Shown: positions 1-6,440 of the stretch, piece after piece | Numbering within the stretch: the stretch's first letter is position 1 | Layout: each line of letters begins with the position of its first letter | Source: Clostridia bacterium | Lineage (GTDB): Bacteria; Bacillota; Clostridia; Oscillospirales; Acutalibacteraceae | Direction of reading: 5' to 3' | DNA length: 7,467 nt | Assembly: GCA_017519685.1 (NCBI GenBank) | Contig: JAFWRV010000336.1 | Location: 1-7,467 of the forward strand | The notes under the pieces: generated by a model | Seen by the model: only the letters and a program-made list of their open reading frames with translations | What the model was told of the DNA's origin: nothing | Database searches by the model: none | Position numbers and translations under genes: made by a program

Positions 1-418
1 CCTGAACAGTGCCGAGCACGTCTCCGCCGGTTACATTCGCTCCGTCCTGAACGCAGGGAACAAAATGCCAGACCTTATCACGGTCAAGAGCGGGTACTTC
101 GATACCTCTGGTGAGGTTGTTGCCCGCCATCTCTACTATTTTATTCAGAGGACGCTGAATTCCGTCATAAATGCCTTCGATGAGGCCGGGACCCAATTCA
201 ACGCTGAGCGGTTCTTCCGTGGATTCAACCGGTTCGCCGGTTTTGATTCCTGAGGTTTCTTCATAAACCTGGATTGACGCTCTGTCTCCGTGCATTTCTA
301 TTATTTCGCCGATCAGTCTCGAGTCGCTGACACGGACAACGTCAAACATATTGGCGTCTCTCATGCCCGAAGCAACTACGAGAGGGCCGGCAATTTTAGT
401 TATAACACCGGTACTCAT
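1..418 (-). CDS. ntpA: V-type ATPase catalytic subunit A, N-terminal part (truncated by window edge)
   Basis: This is the N-terminus of the catalytic, nucleotide-binding A subunit of the V1/A1 head, which forms an A3B3 hexamer that hydrolyses or makes ATP in the cytoplasm. The 139 codons visible (translated by hand from the reverse strand) start [19 protein letters not shown]. They contain the family's hallmark stretches [34 protein letters not shown] and [20 protein letters not shown], which make up the N-terminal beta-barrel. From about residue 105 ([18 protein letters not shown]) the A-specific 'non-homologous' bulge begins, ending at the window edge in GGDVLGTVQ. The Walker A and catalytic Glu lie outside the window. 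The ATG is preceded by AGAAAGG at 430-436, 11 nt upstream, in the 19-nt gap after subunit F. The full gene should be near 590 codons. The identification is very secure. Confidence 0.97.
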   Translation of the reverse strand, partial: MSTGVITKIAGPLVVASGMRDANMFDVVRVSDSRLIGEIIEMHGDRASIQVYEETSGIKTGEPVESTEEPLSVELGPGLIEGIYDGIQRPLNKIVEMAGNNLTRGIEVPALDRDKVWHFVPCVQDGANVTGGDVLGTVQ

Positions 419-437
419 AATGGATCAAACCTTTCTG

Positions 438-749
438 TCAGGATAATATATCACTGCCTACGGCCTTTTCAACGAATTTGCTTACGCTGTCAAGTCCGAG
501 TCCAGTGTTGCCCCTTACTCCGGGAATCGGAATGATTGCCGGCAGAGGCCTTGAAGCATATCTTTCCACCTCATCGGGAATCATAGAGGCAAGCTGCTCC
601 GTAATATAAATTACTCCGTAATCCGCTTCGGCAAGCTTGCGCAGGACTTTGGTGCCCTGAGCCGCGTCCTCCGCGGGGAAAATACTAACTCCGAGTGAAG
701 CAAAACCGTATATGCTGTCCTTATCGCCGACAGCCGCAAGTTTATACAT
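438..749 (-). CDS. ntpG: V-type ATPase subunit F (central stalk; NtpG in Enterococcus naming)
   Basis: This 103-residue protein is the F subunit, a small Rossmann-like protein that binds subunit D in the central rotor shaft and helps couple rotation to catalysis. It starts MYKLAAVGDKDSIYGFASLGVSIFP, matching the family's first strand and loop (VGD-DS--GF--LG---FP). It carries ITEQLASMIPDEVERY in the middle and the strongly conserved LPAIIPIPG around residues 69-77, followed by a C-terminal helix (VEKAVGSDIL). Its length is normal for the family, about 100 residues. Its ATG overlaps the end of subunit C by 8 bases (ATGTATAA), which suggests translational coupling. A purine-rich GAGGGAGA site lies at 753-760. 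The symbol ntpG follows E. hirae naming; many annotations call it atpF or ntpF. Confidence 0.96.
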   Translation of the reverse strand: MYKLAAVGDKDSIYGFASLGVSIFPAEDAAQGTKVLRKLAEADYGVIYITEQLASMIPDEVERYASRPLPAIIPIPGVRGNTGLGLDSVSKFVEKAVGSDILS

Positions 750-1707
750 ATATCTCCCTCACTCTCTGTGAAATAATGTCAACCGGTACTCCGGACGCCT
801 TCGCGGAAAGGATGATTCTCACATTCTTGACTTCCGCAATCTTCGCGTAATAATACGCGATAACGGGATCCGGCCCGAAGACTTCGTATTTGCTGCTTTT
901 AATCATATCGGTAATGAAATTGTCGCATTTCATTTCAAGCGCCGTAAAATCCGAATCGGCATACTCCGCTATTTCATCAAGCCCCGCCTCTGCTATAACG
1001 GGAGCAAGTTTTTCATTTGCGTATGCCGCGTCGGCAAGTCTGACGCCGTCGATTTTTCCGCATCCGCTGAGCGCTTCGAGAGCAAATTCCTTTGTTTTGC
1101 CCGTCGTAACACAGCGTCTTGCTGTTTTTATGTCGGACACCGCGCAGATAATATCGGTGATTTTACCCAGAAGAGGGCTCTCCGATTTTGCGGCGTATTC
1201 CTGTCTGGCGGAAAGGCACGCTTTGTCGATTATCATTTCCGTAAGCTGGCCGCTCTGCTTCTCGGTATAAGCGTGATAAGCTTTGTCGGCGCACTCCGCG
1301 AGATAATCCGGAAGAAGAGAAAAATCCGCTTCCCTGACCGCCTGAATAATTGTTTCGGGATCGCACAGGCAGGGAGAGGTCATATAATTCTCCGCTTGCG
1401 CTTTATAAAATCCCGCTTTGATTGCCGCCTTGAGATTGGCGAAATCATTGCCTATCACAAGCGCGTCAAGAATATTGCGGTCGGGAATACTTTCGGTTAT
1501 GAGATTCCACGCTCCGGCAAGTTCCGTTTCGCAGATGTCATAAACGCTGTTTTCATCGGGCTCTTTCCATCCCCTGTCTGTCAGCAGTCTGACGGCGGCA
1601 GGATATCCGTCGGCAGCAACAAGCTGTTCAATATCCGATTTTGTAAGCAGACTTGTTTCGTTTGCTCTTATCCTCGCAACCGCATAGGTGTAATCGGTTT
1701 GCAGCAT
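742..1707 (-). CDS. ntpC: V-type ATPase subunit C (d/AC39 family)
   Basis: This 321-residue protein belongs to the AC39/subunit d family. The subunit sits as a funnel on top of the c-ring and connects it to the central stalk (D and F subunits). The N-terminus DYTYAVARIRANETSLLTKSDIEQLVAADGYPAAVRLLTDRGW is the characteristic opening of the family, and LDALVIGNDFANLKAAIKAGF (about residues 80-100) is the conserved segment that follows. The C-terminus ends with the typical FGPDPVIAYYYAKIAEVKNVRIILSAKASGVP stretch, residues about 277-308. Length is normal for the family, roughly 330 residues, and the protein is helical with no predicted signal or membrane segment. The start codon is supported by AGGCGGTG at 1713-1720, which overlaps the TAG stop of ntpE. 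Its stop overlaps the next gene by 8 bases. Confidence 0.95.
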   Translation of the reverse strand: MLQTDYTYAVARIRANETSLLTKSDIEQLVAADGYPAAVRLLTDRGWKEPDENSVYDICETELAGAWNLITESIPDRNILDALVIGNDFANLKAAIKAGFYKAQAENYMTSPCLCDPETIIQAVREADFSLLPDYLAECADKAYHAYTEKQSGQLTEMIIDKACLSARQEYAAKSESPLLGKITDIICAVSDIKTARRCVTTGKTKEFALEALSGCGKIDGVRLADAAYANEKLAPVIAEAGLDEIAEYADSDFTALEMKCDNFITDMIKSSKYEVFGPDPVIAYYYAKIAEVKNVRIILSAKASGVPVDIISQRVREIYV

Positions 1708-1718
1708 GATGTCACCGC

Positions 1719-2312
1719 CTATTTAAAAATTATTTCGCTGATTTTTTCTTTGTACTCATCCGAGTTTTCCTCGATGATTGCTTCAAAGGAGCAGTCAATA
1801 CAGATATTTCCGTAATCAAGGAAGATACCGCTGTTGACATCGGCGGGCTTGTCCGAAAGGGTGATTTCCGCCCCGACGGCTGAAAGAGCGTCTTTCAGCT
1901 TCGCCTCAAAGTCCGCGGGAAGGCGTTTCATATCCCTTTCGCTCAGGGAGGCGACGCATTTGCCCGCCATCGCATTTTTCGCGGCAAGTTTTATTATTGC
2001 CGGGAAATATTCTTCCGCGGGAAGGGTGACAAGAGCTTTCAGAAGCTCATCAAGCGTTTCATTCACCGCTTCAACTTTTGCGGCAAGCACCGTCTGCCTG
2101 TTCTGCTGGGCGATACCCGCCTTGGCAACGGTCATTATGTTTTCCGCCTGAGCGGCGGCTTCCTTTTCTATCGCCGAAGCAATCTCATCGCCTTTTGCCT
2201 TTGCGCCGGCTTCGATCTGCTCAATCTGTTTCTGAGCCGAGGCAAGCAGGGAGGAATTTCTCTGCTCGGAATCGGAATTGATTTTTCCGATTATTTTTTC
2301 AAGGCCTGTCAT
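1719..2312 (-). CDS. ntpE: V-type ATPase subunit E (peripheral stalk)
   Basis: Subunit E pairs with the G/H-type coiled coil to form the peripheral stalk that holds the A3B3 head still against the rotor. The 197-residue product has two parts, as expected. The N-terminal half (about residues 1-90, Ala/Glu/Lys/Gln rich) is a long coiled coil beginning GLEKIIGKINSDSEQRNSSLLASAQKQIEQI. The globular C-terminal domain (about 95-197) ends with the recognisable GIFLDYGNICIDCSFEAIIEE followed by EKISEIIF. Length is normal for the family. Its ATG lies 15 bases after the ntpK stop, with GAGAGGAA at 2322-2329 as the ribosome binding site; spacing is slightly long at about 11 nt. Its sequence, position and order all agree, so alternative identities are unlikely. 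Confidence 0.94.
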   Translation of the reverse strand: MTGLEKIIGKINSDSEQRNSSLLASAQKQIEQIEAGAKAKGDEIASAIEKEAAAQAENIMTVAKAGIAQQNRQTVLAAKVEAVNETLDELLKALVTLPAEEYFPAIIKLAAKNAMAGKCVASLSERDMKRLPADFEAKLKDALSAVGAEITLSDKPADVNSGIFLDYGNICIDCSFEAIIEENSDEYKEKISEIIFK

Positions 2313-2327
2313 TGAGATTCATTCCTC

Positions 2328-2819
<492 letters not shown>

Positions 2820-4853
2820 TTATTCCTCCGTTATATTATAATATTTTGTATTTGCTTTGAACGGGGTGAAGCTTCTGCCTCCGCCCTCGTAGAATTTTGC
2901 AAAGAATTCAACATACTGAAGTCTGTTTGTGTGAACATAAGTGCCTATGAGGTTTATCGCCATATTCACCACGTGTCCGAAAATAAACACGAAAATGAAC
3001 ATTATGAGTTTCGGAACTTTCTGCTCCGGTATTGTGCCGATTGTGTTGACAACCGTCGCTATAACGCCGGTACAAAGTCCGAGAGCGAGCAGACGCGAAT
3101 ATGAAAGAATATCTCCGAGCCAGCCGGACGCGACATTGTACATTCCGTAAAGGCCGAGTCCGAGTTTTCCGATGATGTTCTTTGAACTTCTGCCTGCCGT
3201 AAGGATAATCATCACCGCTCCCGCGAGGGCAAGCCACTTGGTTACCGAAGTAACAGCGGGTGAGAATGTTCCCTCCTTGATAATGTTCGCGCCCATCGGT
3301 GCAATTCCGATTATCAGCAGATAGAGGGGAAGACAGTCAAATATTGCCCCCGTCTTGTTATTGTTTTTCCACATCTTGACGAAACTCGCGCCGACTCCGA
3401 AGAACAGGTGGATAATTCCGAAAAGGAAGGAGAACATAAGCAGTTTTGTCGGATTGTTTACCGGCTCAAACCACAGGGCAATGTTTTCACGGAACAGAGT
3501 AAACCCGAGATGTTCGTTCCAGACCTGCCCTATATTCGCTATCCCGAAAAACTGGTCCGCTATTCTCGGTATCGCGTCTCCGAACCAGCTTCCGAAAAGC
3601 GCTCCCCAGAAAACGGTCGCTATTCCGCAGTAGAAATACATATCAACGGTCTTTTTGAGTCTGCCTTTGACCTTGTACTTGAACTTGGCCAATCCGCACC
3701 CGATTACCATAAGCAGTCCGTAGCCCGCGTCCGAAAGCATAATTCCGAATAACAGGTAATAGAAGAACGCCATAACAGGGTTAGGATCGATATCGTCTTT
3801 GCCCGGAAGGGCATACATTTCGGTTATCGGCTCAACCGCCGCGACTATCGGCTTGTTTTTGAGCAGCACCGGCACATCGTCATCTTCATCAGGGTCTCTG
3901 ACCGTTACTGCGACAGTAAATTTTTCATCAAGCTCTCCGATAAGAGCTTCTGTTTTCCCGGCGGGTATATATCCGCTGAAGCAAATGAAACTGTCACCCG
4001 CGTAAACTTTTGAAAGCTCGGAATATTTATCCGATTTCAGCGTGAACACATCGTAAACGAATTTGATATCGTCTCTTTCGGAAACAAGTTCTTTAATCCG
4101 CCTGATGCTTTCCTCTGATTCCTTTTCGCATTTTTCCGCAAGCTTCTGCATTCTTTCGTATCTTACGCGCGGAGCATGCTTTGTGGGATCCGACGGATAG
4201 GAAAATCCGATTGCCCTGAGCGCCGCGAAAAGCTTTTCGCTGCATTCTTTAAGACAGAGAATGAACACACAGGTTCTGTCCTCTTTGCGTGAAACGATTT
4301 CACACTCGAATTCATCCTCTCCCTCAAGATATGGAGCAAGCGCTATCGCAAGACTGTCGGCAGTGTAGTCACCGGGCAGATAACCGATATAAGCGTCTGT
4401 TGTCCGTGTTCCTTTATACTGCATCGGAACGTCAAGAGAAAGCCAGGGCTCAACCGCGTCCATTGACGCGCGGCATTTCGCGACAGTTGCCTTGTTTTCC
4501 GAAACCGTCTTTTCCTCGGATACTATGTCATAGCAGACACCGAGTATCTCGTTCGCGTCATCATAACGCTCGTCATATTCCTTTTTAGTCAGCTCGGGAG
4601 GATTATTGAGCTTTGAAAGCAGGCCCGCCTTTTCAGGAGCGTATTTATCAAGAATATCAAGAGCGGTGGCGGCGGTATCTTTGTATTTTGCCATAACCGT
4701 CGCAACCGAACTGCTTTCAAGAGAGGAAATACCTTCTGTTTCTTCCATCTCTTTAAGCTCGATTACGCCCTTCATCTGAAGAAAGTCAAGCACTTCCTTT
4801 GATTCTTCCACGGGAGCGACAACTTCCATAAACTTCATTTTAACTTTCGCCAA
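2820..4853 (-). CDS. ntpI: V-type ATPase subunit a/I (stator, ion channel), TTG start
   Basis: This 677-residue subunit forms the ion half-channels next to the c-ring and, through its cytoplasmic N-terminal half, contacts the peripheral stalks. Residues 1-345 are soluble and mixed alpha/beta with coiled coil (about 235-275). Membrane helices begin at NPVMAFFYYLLFGIMLSDAGYGLL (358-381), and about seven or eight helices follow to 645. The essential channel arginine is in DILSYSRLLALGLCTGVIA, as Arg587. The terminal conserved block is GHVVNMAINLIG then HTNRLQYVEFFAKFYEGGG, with a second conserved Arg644. The length is typical. The start is TTG: AAGGAGGTG at 4859-4867 is ideally spaced for it, and MAKVKMKFMEVVAP resembles the family N-terminus. 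The next ATG (4838) is too far from that site. Only 3 bases separate this gene from ntpK. Confidence 0.96.
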   Translation of the reverse strand: MAKVKMKFMEVVAPVEESKEVLDFLQMKGVIELKEMEETEGISSLESSSVATVMAKYKDTAATALDILDKYAPEKAGLLSKLNNPPELTKKEYDERYDDANEILGVCYDIVSEEKTVSENKATVAKCRASMDAVEPWLSLDVPMQYKGTRTTDAYIGYLPGDYTADSLAIALAPYLEGEDEFECEIVSRKEDRTCVFILCLKECSEKLFAALRAIGFSYPSDPTKHAPRVRYERMQKLAEKCEKESEESIRRIKELVSERDDIKFVYDVFTLKSDKYSELSKVYAGDSFICFSGYIPAGKTEALIGELDEKFTVAVTVRDPDEDDDVPVLLKNKPIVAAVEPITEMYALPGKDDIDPNPVMAFFYYLLFGIMLSDAGYGLLMVIGCGLAKFKYKVKGRLKKTVDMYFYCGIATVFWGALFGSWFGDAIPRIADQFFGIANIGQVWNEHLGFTLFRENIALWFEPVNNPTKLLMFSFLFGIIHLFFGVGASFVKMWKNNNKTGAIFDCLPLYLLIIGIAPMGANIIKEGTFSPAVTSVTKWLALAGAVMIILTAGRSSKNIIGKLGLGLYGMYNVASGWLGDILSYSRLLALGLCTGVIATVVNTIGTIPEQKVPKLIMFIFVFIFGHVVNMAINLIGTYVHTNRLQYVEFFAKFYEGGGRSFTPFKANTKYYNITEE

Positions 4854-4858
4854 GAAAA

Positions 4859-4867
4859 CACCTCCTT
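4859..4867 (-). promoter_or_regulatory. Ribosome binding site that fixes the TTG start of ntpI
   Basis: On the minus strand this reads AAGGAGGTG, fully complementary to the 3' end of a typical 16S rRNA. It leaves 7 nt between GGAGG and the TTG at 4853, but 22 nt to the first downstream in-frame ATG at 4838. It therefore supports initiation at TTG rather than ATG. Confidence 0.85.
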
Positions 4868-4892
4868 TCCGGATATTTCAATAAAGATTTGA

Positions 4893-5204
4893 TTATTCTG
4901 TAATTTCCTTGACCAGACGCGAAACCGCGATTCCGCTTCTGACCAGCGCGGCTTTTTTAATCTCTTCGGCAGAGGCCCGCGCTTCTTTTGCCGCTTCTTC
5001 ACGGAGAAGCTCCGCCTTGCGTTCGGTGTCCTTCTTTTTAAGAGCGGCTTTTTCAATTGCTTTCGCTTTTAATGACGCAACTGTTTCGGAAGCTTTTTTC
5101 TCGGCTTCTTTTTTCATCTCTTCGGCTTTCGCCTGAGTTTTCGCGTAGGCATCTTCACCGCTTTTTTCAGCCGCTATCACCGAATTTATCATTTCGGATG
5201 CCAT
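4893..5204 (-). CDS. ntpF: V-type ATPase peripheral stalk coiled-coil subunit (G/H-like; NtpF)
   Basis: This is the first gene of the ATPase operon and encodes a 103-residue, very Ala/Lys/Glu-rich protein. It is predicted to be one continuous helix from about residue 12 to 90 (for example AYAKTQAKAEEMKKEAEKKA and ELLREEAAKEARASAEEIKKAA), with no membrane segment. That composition, the size and the position just before ntpI match the NtpF/G/H subunit, which forms a heterodimeric coiled coil with subunit E in the peripheral stalk. The short C-terminal segment GIAVSRLVKEITE resembles the family's terminal helix. The ATG at 5204 has AAGGAGG at 5211-5217, 6 nt upstream. An in-frame extension up to 5279 is unlikely because it would run through the promoter. 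Sequence alone is low complexity, so the call rests partly on position. Confidence 0.88.
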   Translation of the reverse strand: MASEMINSVIAAEKSGEDAYAKTQAKAEEMKKEAEKKASETVASLKAKAIEKAALKKKDTERKAELLREEAAKEARASAEEIKKAALVRSGIAVSRLVKEITE

Positions 5205-5235
5205 AAAGAACCTCCTTGATATGCATATTTTTTTT

Positions 5236-5264
5236 ATTATATATAAAAGTCTAGAATAATTCAA
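5236..5264 (-). promoter_or_regulatory. Predicted sigma-A promoter of the V-type ATPase operon
   Basis: On the minus strand TTGAAT (5264-5259) and a perfect TATAAT (5241-5236) are separated by 17 bases. Transcription would start near 5229, giving a leader of about 25 bases before the ntpF ATG. The surroundings are very AT-rich, which raises the chance of accidental matches, but spacing, orientation and position all fit. Confidence 0.65.
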
Positions 5265-5318
5265 TAGACAATTCCACAAAATTTATTTTTATTTTACACA
5301 AATGTTTTATATAATACA

Positions 5319-5347
5319 TTGCCATTTTTTACGTAAGGATGTATAAT
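5319..5347 (+). promoter_or_regulatory. Predicted sigma-A promoter of mscS
   Basis: TTGCCA (5319-5324) and TATAAT (5342-5347) are separated by exactly 17 bases, close to consensus. The start would be near 5354, about 20 bases before the mscS ATG and just upstream of GGAGG at 5365-5369. This promoter points away from the ATPase promoter, with about 55 bases between the two -35 boxes. Confidence 0.7.
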
Positions 5348-5375
5348 AATTTAAAACAGATTCCGGAGGCGCATT

Positions 5376-6224
5376 ATGAGCGTAATTGAAAAAATTGATT
5401 TTGTTCAGATGATACAGATGAGGGATTTTGAGGGAATTAAAGCGCTGGTGATATCAAAAGTGCCCATTATAATCGCGGCGCTGGTTATCCTGATTGCCGG
5501 CTTCATCATCTCGGATTTTATCGGCAGTCTTCTCGTTAAAGCGTTGAAACACAAGGGTGTCGATTCATCCGTTCACTCTTTTATAAGAAGCATAGCCGTC
5601 TTTTTCCTCAAATTCATATTTGTGCTTTCCGCTCTTTCGACCCTCGGTATGAATGTCAACTCTTTCATCGCCGCGATCGCGGCAGGCGGAGTTACCGCCG
5701 GTCTCGGTCTTCAGAGCAGTGTCAGCCAGTTTGCGAGCGGGATTCAGATTCTGATGAACAGACCGTTCCGCAGCGGTGATTTCATAGACATCGGCACGGT
5801 CAGCGGAACGGTACGCGAAATCAAGATTATGTACACGACTCTGATAACTCTCGACAACCGCCGGGTTATAATACCGAACTCCACAATCACCACAAGCAAC
5901 ATCATAAATTACAACGCCGAAAACATGCGCAGAATCGACCTCAAATATTCGGTTTCATACGATACGGACATTGAAAAAGCAAGGGAAGCGCTCCTCGCCG
6001 TTGCGAAAAGAAACGACCTTATCGCGGAAAATCCCGCTCCTCTGATCGGGGTCAGCGAGCACTCCTCAAGCAGCATAAATCTCGCCTGTATGGTATGGAG
6101 CAAAAGCAACAATTACTGGCCCGTTTTCTATTATATGCAGGAAGAAGTCAAAAAGGAATTTGACGCAAGAGGCATCAAAATTCCTTACAATCAGCTCGAT
6201 GTTCATATTTCCGATAACAAATAA
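5376..6224 (+). CDS. mscS: Small-conductance mechanosensitive channel, MscS family
   Basis: This 282-residue membrane protein is a homologue of E. coli MscS (286 residues), a heptameric channel that opens under membrane tension and releases solutes during hypo-osmotic shock. Two hydrophobic helices (about 28-49 and 68-92) precede the pore-lining TM3, SFIAAIAAGGVTAGLGLQSSVSQFASG (96-122), with its Ala/Gly packing pattern. Then come the beta-domain signature NRPFRSGDFIDIG (128-140), VIIPNSTITTSNIINY (164-179), and the C-terminal alpha/beta domain ending in IPYNQLDVHI (269-278), equivalent to the MscS barrel segment. By alignment Leu110 matches pore-seal Leu109, Val106 takes the place of Leu105, and Ser114 the place of the Gly113 kink. 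GGAGG at 5365-5369 sits 6 nt before the ATG. It is a stand-alone gene, divergent from the ATPase operon. Confidence 0.95.
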   Translation: MSVIEKIDFVQMIQMRDFEGIKALVISKVPIIIAALVILIAGFIISDFIGSLLVKALKHKGVDSSVHSFIRSIAVFFLKFIFVLSALSTLGMNVNSFIAAIAAGGVTAGLGLQSSVSQFASGIQILMNRPFRSGDFIDIGTVSGTVREIKIMYTTLITLDNRRVIIPNSTITTSNIINYNAENMRRIDLKYSVSYDTDIEKAREALLAVAKRNDLIAENPAPLIGVSEHSSSSINLACMVWSKSNNYWPVFYYMQEEVKKEFDARGIKIPYNQLDVHISDNK

Positions 6225-6255
6225 TATAAGACGTTTTAATCCTTTTAATCTGATG

Positions 6256-6293
6256 CAGTCTGACCGTATCCGCCGTATTCCGGCGCGCGACTG
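6256..6293 (+). terminator. Weak hairpin downstream of mscS, possible terminator or transcript end
   Basis: CGCCG (6271-6275) and CGGCG (6281-6285) form a perfect 5-bp GC stem with a 5-base loop. An outer CAGTC (6256-6260) can pair with GACTG (6289-6293) across an asymmetric internal loop. No U-run follows directly; the nearest T-tract (6329-6335) is about 35 bases on. It is therefore not a canonical intrinsic terminator, and the call is tentative. Confidence 0.25.
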
Positions 6294-6358
6294 TCAAATT
6301 AGACAATTTTAACCGTGAATATCCCTTCTTTTTTTACCTGTTATTTTATAATTATGTC

Positions 6359-6387
6359 TTTTCAAATCGGAATTATTATTCTATAAT
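6359..6387 (+). promoter_or_regulatory. Predicted sigma-A promoter of prs
   Basis: TTTTCA (6359-6364, four of six consensus bases) lies 17 bases before a perfect TATAAT (6382-6387). Transcription would begin near 6394, leaving a leader of about 47 bases before the ATG at 6441. The -35 box is weak and the region is AT-rich, but the position agrees with a separate transcript for prs. Confidence 0.55.
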
Positions 6388-6440
6388 ATATACGGAGATA
6401 TTGTACAACGTAAATCTCACTGACACAAGGGAGGGTACTT

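Noticed and set aside
65..535. Plus-strand frames over ntpA and the end of ntpG
   Set aside because: The minus strand here encodes the unmistakable N-terminus of subunit A and the C-terminus of subunit F.
890..1815. Two long plus-strand open frames (890-1270 and 1273-1815) opposite ntpC and ntpE
   Set aside because: They are antisense to well-identified ATPase genes, have low-complexity Ser/Ala/Phe-rich or Arg-rich products typical of shadow frames, and lack convincing ribosome binding sites.
5205..5279. N-terminal extension of the ntpF frame to 5279
   Set aside because: It would place the AAGGAGG site and the predicted -10 and -35 boxes inside the coding region; the ATG at 5204 is ideally spaced from AAGGAGG.
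5293..5315. TTTACA (5293-5298) with TATAAT (5310-5315) as an alternative mscS promoter
   Set aside because: The spacer is only 11 bases, whereas TTGCCA/TATAAT slightly downstream has 17 bases and lies nearer the gene.
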